DNA from: an uncultured Planktomarina sp. | GTDB taxonomy: Bacteria > Pseudomonadota > Alphaproteobacteria > Rhodobacterales > Rhodobacteraceae | Reading direction: 5' to 3' | Assembly: GCA_905182325.1 (NCBI GenBank) | Contig: CAJJBD010000014.1 | Span: forward strand, 1-64,000 | DNA length: 64,000 nt | Shown here: piece after piece, positions 10,298 through 19,571 of the stretch | Position numbering within the stretch: the first letter of the stretch is position 1 | How the letters are laid out: every line of letters starts with the position of its first letter | Notes under the pieces: generated by a model | Told to the model about the DNA's origin: nothing | Databases searched by the model: none | What the model saw: the letters and a program-made list of their open reading frames with translations, nothing else | Program-made: the position numbers and the translations under genes

Positions 10298-11536
10298 TTA
10301 AAGTTCAAGCCGCACCACACCACTTGCAACCCAATCATCAAGAATTTTTAGTGCCATGTCAGCAAAAGCCTGGTCATTAATATGGCAATCAACTTCAGTA
10401 AGCTGCAGCGGCAGTTTGATTACCTGGCGTACCTCATCTACCATTGCAGATAGACCATCAGGATCATATGCTGGTTCTCCGTATTTGTCCCATGCCTCAA
10501 CTCCCTGAGTAGGCAATAAAAAATGTACTGGGCCTTTAGATGCCTGCAAACGTTTGGCAATGTCTTGGATCAGTGTTCGGCGTTCTTCTGGGCGAAGAAC
10601 CGATGATTTTATTAGACGGTTATGCTCATGAAAGGGCCGGTCAGCATATGCAGACGGCGTTTCTTGCCAGCCAACAAAATCAATCAGGTCAGAGCAACCA
10701 GGAGCTACAATTTGCGGAATCCCCTTGGATCCAGCGCCTGTTAACCTGTACGGCCCAGCATTAATAACAGAACCGACCATGGAATTAGCAAGTTCCTGCA
10801 TTGCAAAATCCATAACTGCAACAAAATAACCCTGTTGAGCTAAAGATTCAAAGGCCATTCCACCCATCCCAGTAGCGTGGAAAATAGCGACCTCAAATCC
10901 ACGTGATTCAAGTGGATCGCGCAATAATTTCATATAACTCAAACAAGAAGTACCCAAACTCATCATGCCTATCACAGGCCGATCCGCTTTTGGCGGTTCT
11001 ACACTTTTTGCAGAACCTAAAACTGCTCCAGCAGCTTGGCTAAGAGACGATTTGCAAACTGAGTTTAAACCGTAAAGACCACCAGCCCAAAGTATCATTT
11101 GAATATCAGGTGACAATCGGTCTGCTGGAATAATGGGTGAAAAAGAAACCGTGGAAACAACATATTTAGGAACGCCCATGGGTAACGCCTGAGCACAGTC
11201 TAGCGCTAAATCAGTTCCCATTGTTCCACCTAAGGCTAGCATTGCATCAATCTTACCACTGGCGTGTAGTTGGGACGTTAAAATTACCGCCCCTCTAGCC
11301 ATAATTTGCATTGCTGAATTTTCATCACCACTTTTAATTGCTAATTGAATGGTGGAGCTGCCAGCCTCAGCAACCTGATGTTTGGATATATCAGTCGGAG
11401 TGGACGGATCACCTAAAACACTAACGTCCATACTCAACACAGCCCCACCCTGGGCAGCTATGCAGTTACAAATATAATTCAACTCCTCATCTTTAGTATC
11501 ATAAGTTCCAATAACTAAGATTGTTTTTTTTGACAT
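10298..11536 (-). CDS. UPF0261 / Tm-1-like ATP-binding-domain protein
   Basis: MSKKTILVIGTYDTKDEELNYICNCIAAQGGAVLSMDVSVLG; ALGGTMGTDLALDCAQALPMGVPKYVVSTVSFSP; GMMSLGTSCLSYMKLLRDPLESRGFEVAIFHATGMGGMAFE. Start at 11536 preferred over 11668. Confidence 0.88.
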   Translation of the reverse strand: MSKKTILVIGTYDTKDEELNYICNCIAAQGGAVLSMDVSVLGDPSTPTDISKHQVAEAGSSTIQLAIKSGDENSAMQIMARGAVILTSQLHASGKIDAMLALGGTMGTDLALDCAQALPMGVPKYVVSTVSFSPIIPADRLSPDIQMILWAGGLYGLNSVCKSSLSQAAGAVLGSAKSVEPPKADRPVIGMMSLGTSCLSYMKLLRDPLESRGFEVAIFHATGMGGMAFESLAQQGYFVAVMDFAMQELANSMVGSVINAGPYRLTGAGSKGIPQIVAPGCSDLIDFVGWQETPSAYADRPFHEHNRLIKSSVLRPEERRTLIQDIAKRLQASKGPVHFLLPTQGVEAWDKYGEPAYDPDGLSAMVDEVRQVIKLPLQLTEVDCHINDQAFADMALKILDDWVASGVVRLEL

Positions 11537-11549
11537 TATATCAACATCC

Positions 11550-13052
11550 TCATAATTGGACCCACGCCGTTTTAAGGTTTCTGTATTTGTCCATTGCATG
11601 GGGTGACTTGTCGTGTCCATTACCTGACTGACCCACGCCACCCAATGGCACAGTAACGTCAGCACCACCGTAGGTATTTACATGGACTACGCCAGCACGC
11701 AGGCTTTCAATCATGCGATGAGCTCTACTAATGTTTTGGGTAAAGACACCAGCCGACAGGCCATAATTTGTACCATTCGCTAGTCGAACTGCTTCATCTT
11801 CCTTGTCAAAGGGTTGTATAGCCAGAACGGGTCCGAAAATTTCGTTTTGAACCAAGGAGCTATCTTGTGAGGCATTGTCAAAAATGGTTGGACCAATGTA
11901 AAATCCGCCTGTATCGACTGCTCGTTGTACGCCACCTAATTTTAAATCTGCTCCATCGGCTGCAGCACGATCACAATCCCGTAGGATATTATTCATCTGA
12001 GTCTTTGAAGCGATAGCACCCGCATTTGTTGATAAATCTAACGGATTCCCCAATGTCATTTCATCAGCTATTTTTACTATTTTTTCAACAACATCCTGAT
12101 GTATCGAGCGCTCCACTAACAAACGAGATGAAGCTACACAAACTTGTCCACTATTGCGGAAAATAGCTCCAGCAGCCACCTTAGCTACTTGATCAAGATT
12201 TCCCGCATCCCCAAAAACTACAGATGCCGACTTCCCACCAAGTTCCAGATAAACGCGCTTTAGGTTGGATTGGGCAGCATACATCAATAGTTGGCGACCA
12301 ACCGGACCCGATCCTGTAAACGCCAGTACATCAACATCCATATGTCGGCCCAACGCCGCTCCAACATCTAAACCAGTTCCAGTAACGACATTCAAAACAC
12401 CATCAGGTAAGCCAGCTTCGTGACAGATATCGACTAATCGCAAAATGCTTAAGGAAGCAACTTCTGCCGGTTTTAAAACAATGGTATTTCCAGCTGCCAA
12501 AGCCGCTGCAATTTTCCAAGCACCTATCATTAGAGGAAAATTCCATGGGATAATTACACCAACTACGCCGACTGGCGTATGGTGAACCAGACCTAAAGTA
12601 CCTGGAGCTGTTGGGGCAATCTCGCCATACTGTTTATCGCACAACTCTCCATAGTAACGAAAAGTGCCCGCAGCACTCAATGGCTCACCTTTTATGGCCA
12701 TTGAAATTTCAGTTCCATTATCACGCACCCCTAAGACGGCAAGCGAGTGTGCCTCGTTTGCAATCTGATCAGCAATACGTTGCAAAATCTTTCCCCTCAC
12801 AGCTGGGGCAAGCCCAGACCAGCGGCCGTCTTCAAAAGCTGTACGAGCAGCAAGGACTGCCTTATCTACATCCAATCCTTGTCCAGCAGCGATCTTAGTC
12901 AGTAAGGTGCCATCAATTGGGGATATTACATCCATTTGGGCCCCATCGCTGGCATCAACTTTTTTGCCATCAATCAAGTGCTGACCCACTGGCACTGAGG
13001 CTTGCCGTAAAATATCAATTTCAGATTGGTTTATCATATTTGTAACTCGCAC
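11550..13052 (-). CDS. NAD(P)-dependent aldehyde dehydrogenase
   Basis: GVVGVIIPWNFPLMIGAWKIAAALAAGNTIVLKPAE, YLELGGKSASVVFGDA, FRNSGQVCVASSRLLV, QNEIFGPVLAI. Real start may be the ATG at 13037. Confidence 0.93.
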   Translation of the reverse strand: MRVTNMINQSEIDILRQASVPVGQHLIDGKKVDASDGAQMDVISPIDGTLLTKIAAGQGLDVDKAVLAARTAFEDGRWSGLAPAVRGKILQRIADQIANEAHSLAVLGVRDNGTEISMAIKGEPLSAAGTFRYYGELCDKQYGEIAPTAPGTLGLVHHTPVGVVGVIIPWNFPLMIGAWKIAAALAAGNTIVLKPAEVASLSILRLVDICHEAGLPDGVLNVVTGTGLDVGAALGRHMDVDVLAFTGSGPVGRQLLMYAAQSNLKRVYLELGGKSASVVFGDAGNLDQVAKVAAGAIFRNSGQVCVASSRLLVERSIHQDVVEKIVKIADEMTLGNPLDLSTNAGAIASKTQMNNILRDCDRAAADGADLKLGGVQRAVDTGGFYIGPTIFDNASQDSSLVQNEIFGPVLAIQPFDKEDEAVRLANGTNYGLSAGVFTQNISRAHRMIESLRAGVVHVNTYGGADVTVPLGGVGQSGNGHDKSPHAMDKYRNLKTAWVQL

Positions 13053-13084
13053 CTTTAAAATTTTTTGTACTACAACAATAATTT

Positions 13085-13106
13085 TAACTTTGTGGTCACA
13101 AAGTTA
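13085..13106. promoter_or_regulatory. 22-bp palindromic operator-like site upstream of the aldehyde dehydrogenase
   Basis: TAACTTTGTG-GT-CACAAAGTTA, perfect 10-bp arms; a related half-conserved copy TTTGTGATCAC at 13120-13130. Confidence 0.65.
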
Positions 13107-13493
13107 TTTGTTATTATTTTTTGTGATCACGTTTTTAAGTGTGAAACTGAAAGACCAAAAATAATCTAACTTCCTATTTAATATATATTCACAAACTCTT
13201 AGTGATAATCTCCCTGGCTATTGGCTCACCCTTTAGCACAGCTCTTTGTTGCCAGCACTGCACATTAAGATTGCCTAGATCAGTTTAGCCTGTCAATAAA
13301 TCGACAATTACCAAAAATAACATTAATAAGAAAGTTAACGTAAAACAGCTAAAGCTACAATGAAAACGATTAATTGAAACTTGAAGTATTTATATATAGT
13401 TGAATCAAAAATTTGAATTTGGGTGCAGGGTACTAGGCACAAACTTAACTTGATTAACTTAAATTACGGTAAAGAACTATTGGAGTTAGACCA

Positions 13494-14846
13494 ATGAAAG
13501 ACCAAAACTTTTTGACAGAAAATAATGCCCGTCATATGTGGCACCCTATGGCTCATCCCGCCGAAATGCAGGCTAATCCACCACGCGTCATTGTTGGAGC
13601 TAAAGGCGTGCGCATAACAGACGTAGATGGCCACGAAACGGTAGACGCAGTAGGCGGTCTTTGGAATGTTAACCTTGGTTATTCCTGCAAACCAGTAAAG
13701 CAGGCGATTTCTGAACAGCTTGAGGCTCTGCCATATTACTCTACTTTCCGAGGCACCTCCAATGATAAAGTCATTGAACTCAGCTACATGTTGCGTGATT
13801 TTTTTGAACCAGATGGTCTAAGCCGTGCATTCTTTACATCTGGTGGATCAGACAGTGTTGAAATCTGTCTTCGTTTGGCTCGGCAGTATCACAAAATTAA
13901 GGGCTCACAGGGGCGCGTGAAATATCTTTCTTTAATGAAAGGATACCACGGCACCCACACAGGTGGAGCTTCAGTAAATGGAAATGCAAATTTCAGGACA
14001 CAATATGAACCTCTACTCCCTGGCTGTTTTCATGTGCCAGCTCCCTATACCTACCGCAATCCATTTGATGAAACTGATCCAGAGCGCTTATCAGCCCTAT
14101 GCCTCAAGGCCTTGGAAGAACAAATTAGTTTTCAGGGAGCAGAAACTATCGCTGCGTTTATTATGGAGCCAGTTCTTGGTGCAGGTGGTGTAATTCCACC
14201 TCATCCTAGCTTTATGCCAAGGGTACGCGAGATATGTTCAAAATATGGTATTTTACTAATTGCTGACGAAGTAATCACTGCCTTTGGCAGAACTGGTGCC
14301 TGGACTGGAAGTCGCCTTTGGGGTGTCAAACCTGACCTCATGGCTACGGCGAAAGCAATTACAAATGGCTATTTTCCATTTGGGGCTGCGATGATATCCG
14401 ATGAAGTCGCAGAGGTCTTTGAAGGCGACACAACCGGCCGCGCCATGATTGGGTCTGGGTATACATATTCTGGGCATCCCGTTGGGGCAGCAGCAGCAGT
14501 TGCATGCCTGACAGAGACGCTTCGCTTGAACGTTCCAGAAAATGCAGCTGCACGCGGAACACAACTATTTGAGGGTCTGAAAAAACTAAAGCAGAAATAT
14601 GAGGTAATTGGAGATGTGCGTGGGGGTCATGGACTAATGTGCGCGCTTGAGCTGGTATCTGATCAAACTTCTAAGAAACCCGTCGAAAAAGAAACAGCTG
14701 CACGCATCTATGAAACTACCTACAATAATGGGACCATGGTGCGTATTTCTGGACCAAACATCATTCTATCCCCACCACTTATTTCTAAGGCTACTGACGT
14801 AGATCAGATTTTAACCTCCCTCGATAAGGGGCTCGCTTCAGCATAA
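13494..14846 (+). CDS. Class III (omega) aminotransferase, taurine/hypotaurine/diamine-pyruvate type
   Basis: HMWHPMAHP, FFTSGGSDSVEICLRLARQYH, GYHGTHTGGASVNGN, LLIADEVITAFGRTGAW, ATAKAITNGYFPFGA. Confidence 0.9.
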   Translation: MKDQNFLTENNARHMWHPMAHPAEMQANPPRVIVGAKGVRITDVDGHETVDAVGGLWNVNLGYSCKPVKQAISEQLEALPYYSTFRGTSNDKVIELSYMLRDFFEPDGLSRAFFTSGGSDSVEICLRLARQYHKIKGSQGRVKYLSLMKGYHGTHTGGASVNGNANFRTQYEPLLPGCFHVPAPYTYRNPFDETDPERLSALCLKALEEQISFQGAETIAAFIMEPVLGAGGVIPPHPSFMPRVREICSKYGILLIADEVITAFGRTGAWTGSRLWGVKPDLMATAKAITNGYFPFGAAMISDEVAEVFEGDTTGRAMIGSGYTYSGHPVGAAAAVACLTETLRLNVPENAAARGTQLFEGLKKLKQKYEVIGDVRGGHGLMCALELVSDQTSKKPVEKETAARIYETTYNNGTMVRISGPNIILSPPLISKATDVDQILTSLDKGLASA

Positions 14847-15035
14847 TTTTTATGTGATTATTATTTTGGCGCAACTTTAGATGCAAACCTTCCTATCACA
14901 TAAGCTTACCTGCATTATGCAATATAAAAGTTTTTAAGTAATAATATTGAGCCAACTTACTAAATATATTTTAAAATATTAATTTAAATCGATCAAATGC
15001 ACTCGATTAATAACGGTGCCCACACTTTAAGAAAA

Positions 15036-16688
15036 TTAGTCTTTTATATAATCCTGTCGGATTGGACCAATATATTTTTCTATAAGTTCATCTGGCACTT
15101 CACTGCCATCAACTAAAAATGGAAGAATGCCACGCTTTAACGAACGCCCCCGCATAGCGAGTATGTCATTATCAGACTTAGTCACCCTCTGTGACAGACG
15201 AAGGCCCCAATGATGCAAATTTTTATAAAGCTTATCTATTACATTTTGATGATCTGAACCTTTTGCTAGATCATAAAATTCTTCAGGGTCCTCATGCAAA
15301 TCGAATAGCATAGGTCGCATGCCCCCCTCAGCATGCATCATTTTATATCTTCCATCAAAGACCATGAATAAACGCGCATCACGGAGTTCTAATCCCAATT
15401 TTGCTGCTTGCGGTGTGGCTGAATAATCAAATTCTGAAATAACATAACTACGCCAGGATGGCTTTTGGCCCCACAGCCATGGCAACAAAGACTTACCTTC
15501 CAAAATATGTTCTGGAACGGTCCCGCCCGCAGCATCTACGAAGGTAGCGGCCAAATCGATGCTTTCCACTAGGGCATCACAAGTTGTACCCCGCGTACTG
15601 GATGCCTCAAGACGTGGATCATAAATTATAAGTGGAACTTTAACTGAAGCTTCATGAAATAAATCTTTTTCCCCCAGCCAGTGATCACCAAGATAATCAC
15701 CATGATCAGAGGTAAGAACTATCATAGTGTCCGCCATCCGGCCAGTTTTGTCAAGATGACCAAGCAAGCAGCCAAGCTGATCATCACATTGCTTTATTAA
15801 TCCCATGTACGCTGGAATTACTTTGTCACGAACTTCATCCCGCTGAAATGCTGAGGCAATCTTATTACCCATGTAAGCCCCGTAAACAGGGTGCGGGTCT
15901 TGGCGCTCAACTTCATGCCGGAGTGCTGCGGGAACATGGTTTGCACCAAACATATTGTGATACGGTGCAGGAACGATATATGGCCAATGCGGTTTAATGT
16001 AGCTCACGTGAGCCATCCAAGGTCCTTCAGCCTGATCTATAAACTCAATAGTTTTTTGAGTTAACCATGGAGTTTCGCTGTCCTCTTCCTTTATATTTGC
16101 AGCCTTGTCAGCATTACGAAACATCCAGCCACTAGCAATTTGATCATCACTAACACCAGCATTTGCGTAATCAGCCCAAGGATTATCTCCATCATAGCCT
16201 TTTTCTTTTAAGTACTCATTATAAGGGCTGCGTTTTTCATCATAAAAACCATCTGGACCATACCCCCACAAACCATCATCACGGATCCAATTATCAAAAC
16301 CACATTCAGCTTGACGCGCACCAATGATACTATCAGGGGCCAATCCCAGCCTCTCCATTCCCTCAGCATCAGCCTTCATATGCGTTTTCCCAATAATCCA
16401 GGAATTCATTCCAAGTTTACGGAGGTGATCACCCATTGTTTGCTCACCTACACGTAAAGGAAATCCATTCCATTGCGCCCCATGGCTGCTGGCATAGCGT
16501 CCAGTATAATAACACATACGGCTAGCTCCACATATAGGTGATTGAACATAAGCTTGCGTAAATCGAACACCCTTTTCTGCAACGCGATCAAAATTGGGGG
16601 TATCTAAATGCGGGTGTCCTGCGCAGCTCAGATAATCAAAGCGAAGTTGATCATACATTATAAATAGGATGTTCATGGAGGACCTCAA
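15036..16688 (-). CDS. Sulfatase / alkaline-phosphatase-superfamily hydrolase
   Basis: MNILFIMYDQLRFDYLSCAGHPHLDTPNFDRVAEKGVRFTQAYVQSPICGASRMCYYTGRYASSHG; VLTSDHGDYLGDHWLGEKDLFHEASVKVPLI. Formylglycine motif is of the CxAxR form. Likely start at 16676. Confidence 0.9.
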   Translation of the reverse strand: MRSSMNILFIMYDQLRFDYLSCAGHPHLDTPNFDRVAEKGVRFTQAYVQSPICGASRMCYYTGRYASSHGAQWNGFPLRVGEQTMGDHLRKLGMNSWIIGKTHMKADAEGMERLGLAPDSIIGARQAECGFDNWIRDDGLWGYGPDGFYDEKRSPYNEYLKEKGYDGDNPWADYANAGVSDDQIASGWMFRNADKAANIKEEDSETPWLTQKTIEFIDQAEGPWMAHVSYIKPHWPYIVPAPYHNMFGANHVPAALRHEVERQDPHPVYGAYMGNKIASAFQRDEVRDKVIPAYMGLIKQCDDQLGCLLGHLDKTGRMADTMIVLTSDHGDYLGDHWLGEKDLFHEASVKVPLIIYDPRLEASSTRGTTCDALVESIDLAATFVDAAGGTVPEHILEGKSLLPWLWGQKPSWRSYVISEFDYSATPQAAKLGLELRDARLFMVFDGRYKMMHAEGGMRPMLFDLHEDPEEFYDLAKGSDHQNVIDKLYKNLHHWGLRLSQRVTKSDNDILAMRGRSLKRGILPFLVDGSEVPDELIEKYIGPIRQDYIKD

Positions 16689-16767
16689 TTTCTACTTATT
16701 TATATTTTTGTGTGCACCGTAGTTCCAAATGCAAGAAGACGTATCATACTAAATTTGTTCGATACTA

Positions 16768-17679
16768 TTACTGAGTTTCATTTCGTACTTCTAAAATCCG
16801 CATCAAACCTGCATCCCGGGCCTCTCTAAGGTCTTGCTGACTTCTTCCATCAGATTGTATTTTGGTCCCTGAAATTAAAGCTTCACAGACCTCTGGGGTC
16901 AAGGCTGGGGTTCCTAGGTCAGCCCAACGCTCTTCTTGGCTAGCGCCTAGATGGCTTAAATAACCTTCCATACCTCCCTCACCTCCACCTAAATGATAAG
17001 TCATATGCGCACCCATCAAAGCCCAACGAAGCCCTGGTCCATTAACCAAAGCCAGGTCTACTGCTTCAACATCCGCTATGTCCTCTGCGACAATGTTAAC
17101 AGCTTCGCGCTTTAACCGCACTGGCACGCGGCCTATTTTGCGATATAATATCTCTGCAAAATCAAGTATTTCACTGGCCGGACAATAGATCTCAACCAAT
17201 GGTATAAGGTGAAGTGGGTTAAAGGGATGGGCGGTTAATAACCGTTCTGGCCTTTGCATACCTTCGCTAAGTACAGACCATCGCAAACCTGATGCACTTG
17301 ACGCTATGAGCGCATTCGGGTCCGCATAACGCTCGAAGCTACGGAAAACGTCCTTTTTAGTACTAATAATTTCAGGTACATTTTCCTGTGCAAAGAAAAC
17401 ATTTTCAAGAGCTTTGGAAATTTCAGAATAAATACTCAGCACTCCTGGCATTACAGCCTCTTGGTTCATAGAATCTAATTGAGACATTGGAACTTTTATA
17501 CGATCTACGAGCGCTTTTCGCGCTGATGCATCAGGATCCCATGCTTGCACATTTATTCCATGATTTAAGAATAATGCCACCCAACTTGATCCAATCAATC
17601 CACAACCCAGGACTGCAACAGGAGCCTTGAATTGTTCTTTGATATCCACTTTAGACGCCATCTGGTGCAATATTTTCAT
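16768..17679 (-). CDS. 3-hydroxyacyl-CoA dehydrogenase-family NAD-binding protein (carnitine/gulonate dehydrogenase-like)
   Basis: VAVLGCGLIGSSWVALFLNHGINVQAWDPD; ASSASGLRWSVLSEGMQRPERLLTAHPFNPLHLIPLVEI; GPGLRWALMGAHMTYHLGGGEGGMEGYL. Confidence 0.85.
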   Translation of the reverse strand: MKILHQMASKVDIKEQFKAPVAVLGCGLIGSSWVALFLNHGINVQAWDPDASARKALVDRIKVPMSQLDSMNQEAVMPGVLSIYSEISKALENVFFAQENVPEIISTKKDVFRSFERYADPNALIASSASGLRWSVLSEGMQRPERLLTAHPFNPLHLIPLVEIYCPASEILDFAEILYRKIGRVPVRLKREAVNIVAEDIADVEAVDLALVNGPGLRWALMGAHMTYHLGGGEGGMEGYLSHLGASQEERWADLGTPALTPEVCEALISGTKIQSDGRSQQDLREARDAGLMRILEVRNETQ

Positions 17680-17685
17680 AAGGCA

Positions 17686-18453
17686 TTATCTAGGAGCCAT
17701 ACGGATAGCTCCATCCAACCGAATGACCTCACCGTTCAACATTTGGTTGTCAATAATGTGGGCTACTAAGTCTGCATATTCTTTAGCTGCACCTAATCTA
17801 CGTGGAAAGGGCACCTGATCACCAAGGGCTTTTTGAACTTCCTGTGGCATTCCATGCACCATTGGTGTCGCAAAAATACCAGGTGCAATTGCACAAACAC
17901 GAACACCTTTATCAGCCAAATCCCGCGCCATCGGTAGGGTCATCCCAACAATACCACCCTTCGAGGCAGCATATGCAACTTGTCCAATTTGGCCATCATA
18001 TGCTGCTATCGAAGCTGTATTAACTATAACACCGCGCGCGCCATCTAAACCCATCGGTTCATTATCTGCCATCAAGGCTGCAGCTTGTGATGAACAATTA
18101 AAGCTACCAATCAGGTTAATCTGAATTGTCTTTGCAAAAGTTTCAAAATCATGGGGCAAGCCTCGTGAAACAGTTTTGCTTGCCGGGGCAATACCCGCAC
18201 AATTAACCATTATTCTCAGATCTTTAAATTTTGAAATTATCGAGCCAAAACCTTCAGAGACACTGATAGGGTCAGCAACATCTACCTTACAGAAAAGACC
18301 TCCAATTTGCGTTGCCAAGTCTTCTCCTGCAGTTTCGTTTATATCGAAAATTCCAACTCTAAATCCCATAGTGGAAAGCTTTTGCGCCGTTGCAGCACCA
18401 AGACCAGAAGCTCCACCTGACACCACAGCCACAGCAGATTTTTCAAATATCAT
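17686..18453 (-). CDS. SDR family oxidoreductase (3-hydroxyacyl-CoA dehydrogenase type-2-like)
   Basis: [74 protein letters not shown]. Confidence 0.9.
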   Translation of the reverse strand: MIFEKSAVAVVSGGASGLGAATAQKLSTMGFRVGIFDINETAGEDLATQIGGLFCKVDVADPISVSEGFGSIISKFKDLRIMVNCAGIAPASKTVSRGLPHDFETFAKTIQINLIGSFNCSSQAAALMADNEPMGLDGARGVIVNTASIAAYDGQIGQVAYAASKGGIVGMTLPMARDLADKGVRVCAIAPGIFATPMVHGMPQEVQKALGDQVPFPRRLGAAKEYADLVAHIIDNQMLNGEVIRLDGAIRMAPR

Positions 18454-18690
18454 AAGTAGTTTCCTTTAATAAAGCTTCCGTAATCGGCTATACGCACATG
18501 CTAATCTACCGAGGCTAGACGTCAAACAGCTAATTGCTTCACACCCAAGATTACTAATCAAAATAAAGGGCTACAGGACATACTAAAGTTTTTACTAGTT
18601 ACTGGTTTTAGTCTACTTCTGATTATGAGATAAACGAGCTCAATATAAAAAATACCTTGGTCTACATTACTAGTAGGTTTTTTGTGAGAA

Positions 18691-19458
18691 TTGACACTGT
18701 TGGGGGTAATGGAGTGGAGCTTGATAGTGAAAGCCAATAATTTACTAATAATTGTTCCTGCACGCGGTGGAAGTAAGCGAATACTACAGAAAAATATTAA
18801 AAATATATGTGGTCAACCAATGATCTATTGGCCACTTATGGAGCTATCAAAGGAATTTCCATCAAGCCAAATCCTGGTCTCAACTGATAATTCTGAAGTT
18901 ATCTCTACTGTTGAAAAAAAAGGTATAAAAGTCCCGTTTGTCCGCCCTCAGTCACTTTCAGATGACTTCACCGGAACTATGGCTGTCGCCACTCATGCAT
19001 TAGCTTGGTTTGAGAAAAATGTATCTGCCGTAGATTACGTATTGATAGTATATCCAACTGCCGTTCTACTTAATATTAATGATATATCGACCGCATTTTC
19101 TTTTTTAAAAAATGACGACAATTGTGACTGTGTGATGTCCGCTACCAACTTTGTATTTCCAATACAGCGAGCTATGTTCCAGAACAGTGAAGGTTATGCA
19201 CAAATGTTTAAGCCTGAAAATCTCATGTCAAGGTCACAAGATTTAGTAGAGGCAATGCACGATGCTGGACAATTCTATTTATATCGATCACGCGCTGTAA
19301 GAGCAGGAAAAGACCTCAACAAATCCAACGTAAAGCTTCAACTGTTAGATCGTAATAAAGTAGTTGATATTGATACGTTAGAAGATTTTGATGTTGCTGA
19401 AACGCGAATGAAAATGTTGGGTCTAGACAAAACAAATTTTGATTGGAAAGTTTTTTAG
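18691..19458 (+). CDS. pseF: Acylneuraminate cytidylyltransferase family, probable pseudaminic acid cytidylyltransferase
   Basis: IIVPARGGSKRILQKNIKNICGQPMIYWPL; STDNSEV; SRSQDLVEAMHDAGQFYLYR. A GTG near 18727 is a possible real start. Confidence 0.8.
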   Translation: MTLLGVMEWSLIVKANNLLIIVPARGGSKRILQKNIKNICGQPMIYWPLMELSKEFPSSQILVSTDNSEVISTVEKKGIKVPFVRPQSLSDDFTGTMAVATHALAWFEKNVSAVDYVLIVYPTAVLLNINDISTAFSFLKNDDNCDCVMSATNFVFPIQRAMFQNSEGYAQMFKPENLMSRSQDLVEAMHDAGQFYLYRSRAVRAGKDLNKSNVKLQLLDRNKVVDIDTLEDFDVAETRMKMLGLDKTNFDWKVF

Positions 19459-19571
19459 GTTCACAAATTTATATTTGTTTGTGTGACGTCAGGTTTTACA
19501 AGCAGCTTACAAACGTTTGCCTTAGTCAACCCTTACAAATTAGTTGACTAATTATTTTTAATTCCAGATAG

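Noticed and set aside
14256-14564. Minus-strand Cys-rich ORFs inside the class-III aminotransferase gene
   Set aside because: Fully antisense to a well-supported CDS; composition is explained by the opposite strand's codons.
18691-19458. CMP-Kdo synthetase KdsB, suggested by the nearby WaaA
   Set aside because: SRSQDLVEAMHDAGQFY motif fits PseF/NeuA-type cytidylyltransferases better, and pseI/pseC are nearby.
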